A stretch of DNA of 64,000 bases from Triangularia verruculosa (lineage: Eukaryota > Ascomycota > Sordariomycetes > Sordariales > Podosporaceae). The translations under genes and the position numbers were made by a program. Shown here piece after piece: positions 55,238 through 64,000 of the stretch. Below the pieces are notes generated by a model. The model was given only the letters and a program-made list of their open reading frames with translations, was not told where the DNA came from and searched no databases. Position 1 is the first letter of the stretch. The number at the start of each line of letters is the position of its first letter. The stretch is from the NCBI GenBank assembly GCA_033296885.1, contig MU863960.1, positions 62,001-126,000 of the forward strand. The letters run 5' to 3'.

Positions 55238-57808
55238 ATGGCGTCTCCAGTAGCTGAGTTCGAGGCTGGGCTGCAGGCCTTGCTCAACCTCAGGCCCCCC
55301 GGCGTGTCTGGCACTCGGGTCTCGAGTCTCACTGCGCTTTGCGTCAACAACCCACAGGTGAGCATTAGGACGCACGAGGCAATCAATGTGAGGTCGCAAA
55401 ACGGTTATACTAATATTCGTGTGTTATTCGATTAGTCTGAGTCGGTCATCGTGCAGAAATTCTTCACGCATCTCAAGAAAACACCTGGAACGCACAAACT
55501 GGGCGTCCTCTACGTCGTAGACCAAGTAACACGGGAATGGCTGAAGAAGGCCAAGGCTCTGGGACAGTTTCCCATAAACTCTTCGGCGCCAGATGGCACA
55601 TATGCTGCGGGTGTGCATAGATTGACTGAATTGATGCCCATCCTCATGAATGACAGCATCTCGGCGGCTCCAGAGGATCAAAAGGTACGCAACACATGAT
55701 TATGCACTGAATTCTGTTGTTCCAGTTTGGCATGCACCTGCAACATCAAGAGACCAAGGCGATGACTTCAAAGCCGGTAGAGAAAAGCTGCAGCCTCGCT
55801 TCGTTGTCACTGTCTCGCCTAGATATGTCTTGGGCGCATACATACATGCATACATACATACATCCCTGCTTCAACACCATGACTAGTAACTCACACGTAT
55901 GTCGGCTTGTAGGAAAAGATCAAGAAACTGCTCGACATCTGGGAAAAGGGTGAGACGTTTCCCGCCGCCATGGTTAGCTCGTGGCGGGAGAAGCTCAACG
56001 CTGCTCCTCCACCGACACGTAGGTTCACCCAGATGTCACCGCTTCTTTGTGTAGATGCACCTCTGACAAGACCCCTGCCAACAGCCCAATCGACAACACC
56101 TCCCGGAAGCCCTCCCCCCAACCTGATGGCGTCGCTTGGAATCGGAAGCAAGCCGCCTGCACCGCCAGCAACGCAGAGCAACCCTCTAAACATTCTTGAG
56201 ACCCTTGCCAACCTTGCTCGCCAAAATGCCCCCAGCACACAGAGTAATCATGCCGCCGTGTCAGCCCCGGCTCCGGCCCCTCCAGCGGCCCCAGTCCAAG
56301 CTCCAGTCCAGGCCCCAGTCCAGGCTCCGGCCCCGACTGCGGCCCCGGCCCCTGCTCCGTTACCTGCAGCCTTGTACGGCATCCTTGGAAACCAGCCTGG
56401 CAATAGCGCCATGCAGCCCGCTGCCCCGCCGGTGAGCATGCCTACAATGCCATATGCCTTTCCACCAGCAATGGGGGCTCCTCAACCTGCCCATGTCCCA
56501 CCACCTGCGCCTCCGGCGTTGAATGGTGCGGCTAATCCAGCTGCCGCCAACCCGGCGACAATTCAGCTGTTGACTGCCTTGCTAGCCCAAGGTGTGCCTG
56601 TCGACCAAATCGCCAGCGTAATGCAGCTTATGACACAGAACACCGCGGCTATCGGCTCTCCGGCCGTGCCGCAAAACGGCTTTCCGCAGCCGCCTCAGGC
56701 TATCCACCCCGGCTACCCGGCTCCTCCCGTCAGCGCCGGTCCGGGCCCAGCTCCTTGGGAAGCCCCAAGACACGCTTCCAATCCTCATGATCGAAACGGC
56801 TTCCAGAGCGGCAATCGTTCGCCAAACCGTGGCCCTCGCGGCCGATCTCGTTCGCGCTCCCCTGGTCGTTGGGACGCGAGGGACTCACCCCGATCCCGCC
56901 GCAACACCGACCGCGGAGGCTTCGACTTTAACCACCCGCCCTCCCCCGGCCGCGGTTACAACGACGACCGCAGCCGAACAAACGACTACCGCCAACGCTC
57001 CCCCCAAGGCCGCCGCAACGGCAGCCCGCAACAACAGCCACCCTCGGAAAAGTGGATCGACCACGACCCAACCGTTCCTCCAGGACACTTCAAAGTCATG
57101 TCTCGCACCTTGTTCGTCGGCGGCGTCATGGTCTCCGAGCCTGAACTCCGCGAGATCTTTTCGAGATTTGGCGAGGTCCAATCTGCCATCGTGCACAAGG
57201 AGAAAAGACATGCCTTTGTCAAGATGTACTACCGCAAAGACGCCGAGAAGGCCAAAGCCGCCATGTCGGAGGGCGGTCGCGGGAATGAGCTCCGTACCAA
57301 ATGGGGCGTCGGATTCGGCCCGAGAGATTGCTCCGATTACGGCACTGGAATCTCTGTCATCCCCATCAGCAAGCTCACCGAGGCGGACAGAAAGTGGGTG
57401 TTGACCGCTCCCTACGGTGGCAGTGGAGGGAGACCGATTACCACTGGCATGGTGGTTGAGGAGCCAGACATTGAGATTGGTGCGGGGGTCTCTAGTAAGG
57501 CGATATCTAGGAGGATGCAGACTGACAAGGGGGGATCTCACGGGCCGAAGTCTAGTCGACGGGAAGAAGATCATTTTGAGGGTGGAGGTGGAAGGGGGGG
57601 ATGGGGAGGGAAGAAGGAGAGAGGGGGGAGATTTGGGGGTGGTGGTGGGGGTGATAACAATAACAATAACGGGAAGAGGGGGAGTTCGAACGGTGGTGGT
57701 AACCAGAGCGGGAATCCTAATGATGACCCGATCGTGATGGAGTTGCCGCCGGGGATTCAGATGAGTAGGAATGGACCGGTTTTTCAGGGGTTTCAGGGGG
57801 GGTATTAG
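55238..57808 (+). CDS. CID- and RRM-containing RNA-binding protein, Seb1/Nrd1 type
   Basis: The model has four exons (55238-55357, 55436-55684, 55913-56018 and 56085-57808) and 732 residues. Residues 1-150 form a CID, the fold that reads the RNA polymerase II C-terminal domain (LGVLYVVDQVTREWLKKAKA, EKIKKLLDIWEKGETFP). A long Pro/Ala/Gln linker contains VQAP repeats, then an Arg/Ser-rich segment (GRSRSRSPGRW). An RRM lies at about 498-570 with RNP2-like LFVGGV and RNP1-like KRHAFVKMYY. The C-terminal Gly-rich tail resembles RGG regions. CID plus RRM in this order is the architecture of yeast Nrd1 and fission-yeast Seb1, which couple transcription to 3' processing and termination. Intron 3 (66 nt) is stop-free and a multiple of three. 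Confidence 0.9.
56283..56350 (+). repeat. Short tandem repeat coding VQAP
   Basis: Three to four copies of a 12-bp unit close to CCAGTCCAGGCC encode PVQAPVQAPVQAP in the linker of the Seb1/Nrd1-like protein. Such tracts can vary in length between strains. Confidence 0.7.
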
Positions 57809-58753
57809 GGAGATACTCTCGAGGAAGGTGAAGTTGAAGAAACTGGAGCGGGCTGTACAGTGATGGCGGAAGAGGAGGGAGGAGAAAGAGGAACATCACT
57901 GGGTCCAAGAAGAGGAGGTTGGGGAAAGTCGTGGTGGTCGTTATTTCGATGATCATCACACCAAGGCGCCTGAAAATCCAGTGTTTTGGAGGTTTATTAC
58001 CACAATGGCTCAGGACAGCTTTTCATTCTTGTGTTTATTTTTGCTTCTTACTGGTTTTTTGGGGAGGAGGAGGATTGTTCTGGGTTTTGTTGTATAAAGC
58101 CATGCATTACCATTGCATAACGTTTTTTTCTTTTTGTTTTCCTGTGTGTACATACCACCACTTCTTCTTCCTCCCTTGCCTATGTCTTCTTGGCTTGGTT
58201 GGTCGCTCTGGTTTTGGCTGGAGGTATTTACGAGGATGGATGGAAGGACGTGGGGCGATGGGAAAGGAGGTCAGGTGGTCAACTTTTCAAGTGGGTGTCA
58301 GGAGTTTCCCTTTTTTTTTTTGCTCGATGTTTTTGTTCAGACAGCCATGGAGCTCATGCCATTATGAGGGGGGGAAAGGGGGAAATGGAAAATGGAAAAT
58401 GGCTGAGGACCTAATGAGGTAGCGAAATATCGTTGGGATTTTTGCCATGAAAATTCAGGGAAAAGTGAGATTTGGAAACGTCCCAAATATGTGTGTATGT
58501 GTATGTGACGAGAACTGAGTTTCCTGAGATGGTCACCTTAATAGCCCCAACAAACTTCACTATACCAAAATTGCTGCTGAACAGAATACGATTCATCTAC
58601 TCTGCCCACTTCTCACCTCCCCTTGAGTCCTCCCCTCTCCCCTGCTACTCATTTATCATGGCTTCAAAAAAACAATAATCTACTTGGTATTATCCCCTAC
58701 CTCCCCTCTCGTTAAACATTTCATACTTCAACATCTTCCCCCATTTTAACCCC
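57809..58753. other. Intergenic region between converging genes
   Basis: No gene seen in about 0.95 kb between the Seb1/Nrd1-like gene and nic96. It contains T-runs at 58120 and 58310 and an internal GGAAAATGGAAAATGG repeat near 58387. Confidence 0.5.
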
Positions 58754-61700
58754 TCAATCAGCACTCGCCCTCGCCAGCATCTCATGCAAATGGCTCGGCA
58801 GCCGGTACCTCAGCTGGCTCGTGTACGCCGTCAAGTCCACGCTCATCTGCTTCAGCTCATCAATCATCTGCCTCGCCGTCGTCTCGTTGCCCGCGAACCC
58901 TCCGTACATCAGCCTCTCCCTCTGCTTGGTGCAGCACACCACCGTCCACATCAGCAAGTTCGGCACATTGATCGCCACCGTCTGCGGCAGCCCGGCAAAG
59001 CTGGCAGAGTACTGCCTAATAATGCCCTGATCACCGTGGGCATCCAACGGCAGGATGTTGAGTTCTTTGATTTTCTTTTTGGTTTTCATTTCATGTTAGT
59101 AATGATGAGGCATGGAACACGGAAAGGTGAAGACGAAAAACTCACGTCAAGACACTGCGGCCACTTCTGCTCCTCCACCAGCTTCTTGATATCGCTCATC
59201 TGCAGCAACACCGTCGCCGCGACCTGGTTCGCCTCCTTGATCCTGCCCCAAAACATCAGCTCCTTTTGGTACATCGACATCATCTTCCTCGCCAGCTCCA
59301 CCGGGTCATCAATCGACGCCAGACTCCCCGGCCCTTCCGCCACACCATCCGTCCTAGCCTTCACCGGCACCAGACGCAACGGCTCGTCGCCAATCTCCAA
59401 GGAAATCGCCTCGCTGAGCGCCTTGCTGACGATACCAATGACTTCGTCGTAGTCGCCGGCCAAGTGGTAAAGAAGGACAGCGTCGGTAGTGCGTCCGTTA
59501 TCGTTGGCAAAAGAGGCAGCCTCGACGGTGATGCTGCGGATGAAGTCCTCGTGGTGGCCGAGGGAGACAAGCTTGCCGCGCTCCTCGATGAGACCCTTGA
59601 TGCGGGAGCCATCGGGCTTGATATCCCCGATCAAACGGCTGAACTCGCGGGATTCGAGGACCAACTCGCGGAGGGCTTCGTGGCAGAGAGCGCGTTGTTG
59701 CTGGCCTGCGGTGGTGCTGTCATCGCCGTTTAGGCAGATGAGGACAAGATAGTCGACTGCGGCGGCGGCATTGGCGGCGCGGAAATCGCGCGTGTAGTAG
59801 CCGAGCATGCGGCCAAAGTTGATCTGAGGCTGAGTGCGCGTGTTGTGCGACAGAAGTTCGTTGCCGGAAGATTGCGGGTCGGCAGCGCGGAGAAGGCCGT
59901 AGTAAGAGAGCGCGACGGCGAAGTGAACGGCGTCGACGTAGTTGAAGGGGTAGAGGTAGGCGATGGCGTGCTCGAACATGCCCGACAGGATCTGGAGGTA
60001 GAAGAACATGGCGAAGCTGCCGTTGGTGTCCTCGGCAGGAGTCTTGGGGAAGTGCTTGAGGCCGATCTCCCGGATGCTAGACTGGAGTTCAGCAAGGCCA
60101 TACGACTCCCCGGCAAGCTCCTGAGACCTGTTAGTCTCCCTAGCAAGGTTGAACTGGAGCCAGACCCAATCATTGACATCTGTCTGAAGGCCTTCCAGAC
60201 TGCGGTTGTTCACATCGCAGCGGCCAATGATCTTGTAGCAAGCCATGCGGAAGGGGTCGATGGAGCCCTCGGGGGCATTGCGAATTCTCTGGTTGTACTC
60301 ATTGGTGCAGCGGTCTTGGACCGATCGCTTGAGTCTTCGGTCTTCGCTAGAGGCATAGCTGTTGATGTAGCCCATAAAGGTGCGATCAATGCTGCGGAAC
60401 AAGCTCTCGTGGTCGTTGACATACTTGGCAGCCTCGCTCACGAAACCGGCACGGAGCAGGTAGAAGACAATCGCCCAGACATACTCGCCGTTCGCTGATT
60501 GAAGTTCGACATTGTCCGGGACCAGGGCCTTGCGGATAAGACGAAGACGGATGTAAGCCTTAACTTTACTAACAACGTCAGGTCGTCCACCCAAGTTTGC
60601 CTCGTGAGGATATTTGGTGATGAGCGAGTTGACACTGGCCCAGAACTGCCTCTCCAAGAAGCTGTTTGCCCCCTTCAAGATCCGCTTCCGCATCTCAATG
60701 GAATTGGCGGAGGTAGTATTCGGATCCAGGTAGAACCTGGCAAATTGGCGCTCCTTGGGTACATTGTCTGGGTCGTTTTCGCCCACGATCTCCCTCAAAG
60801 CATCGTAGGCCTCAACAATGTGCGGCCCATGGCGATCGCCCGATGTGTTCTCCAGGTCGCCCAGCTCCTTGCAAATTTCGACGGGAAGCCCTCTCTGCCG
60901 GTAGTCGTTGATCTCCTTGATCTTCTGAGCAAACTTGCCCTGCTTCTCTCTCAGGAAGCGATCGTCCGTAGCAGTAAACCCATCCATCTCCTTGTCCTTC
61001 TTGGCCTCAACGTCCGTAAACTCCGACGCATGAGTACCAATCCGGCTGGGGGTTCCAATGACAGACTTGTTCATAGCGGACCTCCCAAAGACACTCTGGC
61101 GACCCGATCTCTCACCAGCAGCAGGAGTGCCAGGCGCCTGGCTGACCCTTCTCCTCGACCTCCCAAACCCACCAGCACCCTGCTCCTTCGCGGGCGTACC
61201 ACCCCTCACCGTCCTCTGAGAATCGCCCAATCCACCCTCCTGCTCCTCCCTAGGCTTAATCCCAAAGTGCTGATAAATCCTCTTCCTCTGCGCCTCCCAC
61301 TCCATGGTAACATTATCCTCCAGAAACATATCAAAGTCCCTCACGCTCCTCTCCAACCCATCCGCAATCATGCTCAACGTCGTCTTGGTCTGCAGATTAT
61401 CCAGATACGTCTCCACATCCACCTCCCCCGTCCCCGCCGTCGTCCTCTCCCTCGTCGTCGCCGCCGCCGCGAACCCCAACGAGCTCAAATCCCTCACCGC
61501 AGCCCCCGGATCAACCCCCGACGCGGCCAAGAAGTAATGGGCCTTCCCATGCTCCACACCCCTCCCCTCTCCCTCCTTGGGAGCAAGCTTCCTGACACTC
61601 TGCCTCAGGCTACTAAGACTGAGCTGCAGCGAAGGCAAGTCCCCCTGGGGCGTGTCCCCACTAGCCTGCTTCTTGTTCTTCTCGAGCAGCGTGTGAAAGT

Positions 61701-62211
61701 ACGAACCCGTCAAGCTAGAAGAATTCGCCGCCCCATTCTGGTAAACACTTCCCGCCATTCCTTGTTGTTGTTGTTGTGTATTCGCACCTCCACCACCACC
61801 AATCAAACTCGCCAAACTGTGCGATGGATTCGGTTGCTGCTGACCCGCCATCGTCGGAAAAACAGCAGCACCAGCATTCAAAAGCGGTTGCCTCGGCGTG
61901 GTACTACCACCCAACGTCCCCCCAAACAGACTCGGCCCGGCAGCACCAGTAGTCGTAGCCGCGGCAGTGCCACCAAATAACGGAGGTTTCGGCGTAGTCG
62001 TCGACGCGCCAGCAGCGGTGATGGTAGGGGTATTGAACAGACTCGACGTCGTAGCCGGTGGTGTCGGTTTGTTGGCAAAAAGCGAGCCCAACCCGCCGGG
62101 GGCGGCTGTCGTGGTTTGATTCGCTTGCGTAGGAGCTGGGGTGGTGGTAATCCCCAAGGTGCCGGTCGCGAGCGGCACCGCGGGCGTGCCCTTGCCTAGA
62201 TTGCTGAACAT
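58754..62211 (-). CDS. nic96: Nucleoporin Nic96 (Nup93 family)
   Basis: A scaffold protein of the nuclear pore inner ring. It anchors the Nsp1-Nup57-Nup49 channel trimer and binds the large inner-ring nucleoporins. Two exons (62211-59146 and 59074-58754) encode 1128 residues, close to the filamentous-fungal form and longer than the 839 of yeast. The start is the ATG opening MFSNLGKGTPAVPL; the frame runs four codons further without ATG. The N terminus (1-170) has SLF, LFG and LFGG motifs like an FG repeat. Then come helical segments and the signature QRKRIYQHFGIKPRE near 310. The large C-terminal helical domain includes FYLQILSGMFEHAIAYLYPF and VHFAVALSYYGLLR. The second exon supplies the last 107 residues (KELNILPLDAHGD...). 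The acceptor at 59075 is AAG rather than CAG. Confidence 0.93.
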
Positions 62212-62722
62212 GGCGGCGGGCAAACAACAACAACAGCCACGCTAGATGTTTTTCTCTGGTGAGCGGGAAACTCTAATTTTTTCTGTGTTGCTGGTAGGTA
62301 GGGAAGAATGGTTTCGATGAGAACATGCGCAGTCTCGGACTAATGCGCGCTATGGGGGGGCGTGAATGTTGATGTTTATCGAAAAGCAGAGAAACACCGA
62401 CTTTTTGTTGCTCTATTGTTTTTTTTGGGCCGTGGTTGCTGCACGAACAAGGCTGAGAGTTCTGAATGGATGTGGGTCTGGCCGCCAAGGTACTAGTGGA
62501 GCTCGGAGCTCTGGGGGTGGCAGAGCACAGGCCACCTGATTCTGGGGAAGTGCCCCTGAAAGCTTTCTCAATTCAGGCACCATTCGCATCATCGGCTCAG
62601 TATTGCATCACAAAGTAAACAAAGGCTCTCTTTCTTTGTTGAAGTTGCTATGGTGTTTCACACAGACAAGAAATTAGGATTGCTCAGATTATCTACAAAA
62701 TTAAAACGCTTTTTCCCACCTC
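62212..62722. promoter_or_regulatory. Promoter region of nic96 and 3' end of the kinase gene
   Basis: About 0.5 kb with no gene seen. Immediately upstream of the nic96 start is a TTG-rich leader (GTTGTTGTTGTTTGCCCGCC on the minus strand). Confidence 0.45.
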
Positions 62723-64000
62723 TCAATGGGCACCCTCCAAAGTCGACCCCTTCAAGGCCTCATCAATCTTCTTTCTGTACTCCTGCTGTGTCCGGCACTG
62801 GTCAAGGAACACCTCATACTTCGCATCCAAAAGCTTCTTCTCCGCCGGATCACCGCTCGACCAAACCACCTTTCCAGGCTTGCTCATGCGGTCCATGATG
62901 TCCCACAATGGCTCCGTCTTTCCATCCTTGTCCGCGCTGGCGGCTTTGGCACCCAGCATCGCCGCACCATGCACCACGGCAGCATTGACATACCGCGGGA
63001 TCAACACCGGCATGTCGCAAGCTGTGGCAATCAGATCCATCAGGATCTCATTCTGGCACTGGCTGCCGGACATGAAGATGCTTCGAATGCTGTGGCCCGC
63101 CTTGTTCATCGCCTCGATGATCTGCCGCGTCTGCAGGGCGATGAACTCCATTGTCGAGTAGTAGAGGTGCACCATCCCGTCCTTGCTCTTGTCGCTACTC
63201 ATGCCGATGATTGCTCCCCTCATGTTGGGGTCGGCAATGGGCGACCGGTTACCCCAGAGATCGCCATAGAAGAAAAAGTGCCTTCCCAGATACGAGATCG
63301 ACGGCGCTCCTGTCTCTTCCTTCAAGTGTCGGAGATGATCGTTAAGATAATCATAAATGTTCTTCCCAGCCGCCTCCGCCTCCTTGACGGTATCATCGTA
63401 TGCAGCATGCGTTTCCAGCATGTGCTTGATGAGCTCACCAGTAGCCGACTGTCCACCCTCCGCCATCCAGAAGTCGGGAATCAACACATCTCTGTAAGGA
63501 CCCCAGACTCCGGGCACAAACACCGGCTCCCTCGACATGGCCAAGTGACACGTCGAAGTCCCCGCCACACTCGCCAGTCTGGTGAAGGCCTGAGAGACAT
63601 CATTCGGAGCCACCGAGTCATCCAGATGATCCCTCGACAGCTTCACCTTGGCACCCACCGTCCCAATCCACCCGGCATACGCATCAATCACACCACTACC
63701 AATCGCAATTCCTGCTGGCAATCCCAGCTCCTTTGCTGCCTTCTCGCACAAACCCCCAACCAACTCCCCTGCACTGAGGAAGTTGCCGCTCTATATCAGT
63801 CACAAACACGTTAGCCATCAACTCTCCTCACCCATCACCACTAGAAATAATAGAAAAAAGGACTCACTACCCCGTTGACCCCTCCCATCTTCTGAAACTC
63901 GTTCTCCACCAAATCACCCAATCCAATATTCTCCAGGAAATCCTGCTGCCACCCCTTCACACTCCCGTCCACACCCACCGGCACAAACCCCTGCTTGCAC
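62723..64000 (-). CDS. FGGY-family pentulose kinase, C-terminal part
   Basis: The gene enters from the right edge and is incomplete at its 5' end. Two exons are visible: 64000-63868 (partial, frame offset one base) and 63790-62723, joined by a GTGAGT...ATAG intron of 77 nt. The 400 or so residues carry the C-terminal half of an FGGY kinase: SGVIDAYAGWIGT, VAGTSTCHLAMSREPVFVPG, the ATP-site block FMSGSQCQNEILMDLIATAC and IPRYVNAAVVHGAAMLGA. This combination is like yeast YDR109C and animal FGGY, which phosphorylate D-ribulose or related pentuloses in the cytosol. The sugar-binding N-terminal half lies outside the window, so the substrate cannot be judged. Confidence 0.9.

Noticed and set aside
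55685..55912. Extra exon of the Seb1/Nrd1-like gene from the TTTGGCATGCAC segment
   Set aside because: Direct joining of DQK to EKIKKLLDIWEKG gives an uninterrupted CID; the segment contains CATA repeats and would break the fold.
59845..61980. Long plus-strand frames across nic96
   Set aside because: Antisense to a gene with clear family motifs; no domain or splice logic of their own.

Overview
This 64 kb window comes from a filamentous ascomycete, most likely a sordariomycete close to Sordariales. The evidence is a plasma-membrane H+-ATPase very like the Neurospora type, Nic96, citrate synthase, a Yhm2-type carrier and a Seb1/Nrd1-type protein with filamentous-fungal architecture, many 55-80 nt introns with GTRNGT donors and CTRAC-like branch points, GC-rich coding DNA, and one very AT-rich stretch typical of repeat-induced point mutation. 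Gene models below were built by eye from splice sites, reading-frame continuity and family resemblance. No alignment was run, and I saw no convincing tRNA or rRNA gene.

Layout. 1-9 kb is housekeeping: the 3' part of a PMT2-type O-mannosyltransferase (+), a Rab GTPase with a proline-rich insert (-), a choline-transporter-like membrane protein (+) with a 13-nt first coding exon, and a WW-domain protein (+). About 9.3-26.5 kb is an accessory island. It holds a duplicated, spliced, ORF-poor locus (9.3-10.9 and 24.6-25.8 kb), a duplicated gene for a Thr-rich single-pass membrane protein (12.4-13.6 and 23.1-24.1 kb, both -), three kinds of short inverted-repeat (MITE-like) element, an F-box protein (-), an AT-rich relic and one large WD-repeat protein (+). 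About 26.5-35.5 kb has no gene I can support and ends at the promoter of the H+-ATPase gene pma1 (+).

From 35.5 kb to the end the window is dense and conserved: pma1, a DCAF4/WDR21-like WD protein, a bZIP factor with a DUF3425-type C terminus, a 63-residue SERF/4F5 protein (-), a proline-rich ORF, a four-TM membrane protein, a Yhm2-type mitochondrial citrate/oxoglutarate carrier (-), mitochondrial citrate synthase (-), a CID+RRM transcription-termination factor of the Seb1/Nrd1 type (+), the nucleoporin Nic96 (-) and the C-terminal part of an FGGY pentulose kinase (-).

Functional links. The enzyme that makes citrate and a carrier that exports it from mitochondria are neighbours on the same strand. 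The accessory island looks like a site of repeated local duplication and small DNA-transposon insertion around otherwise single-copy genes.
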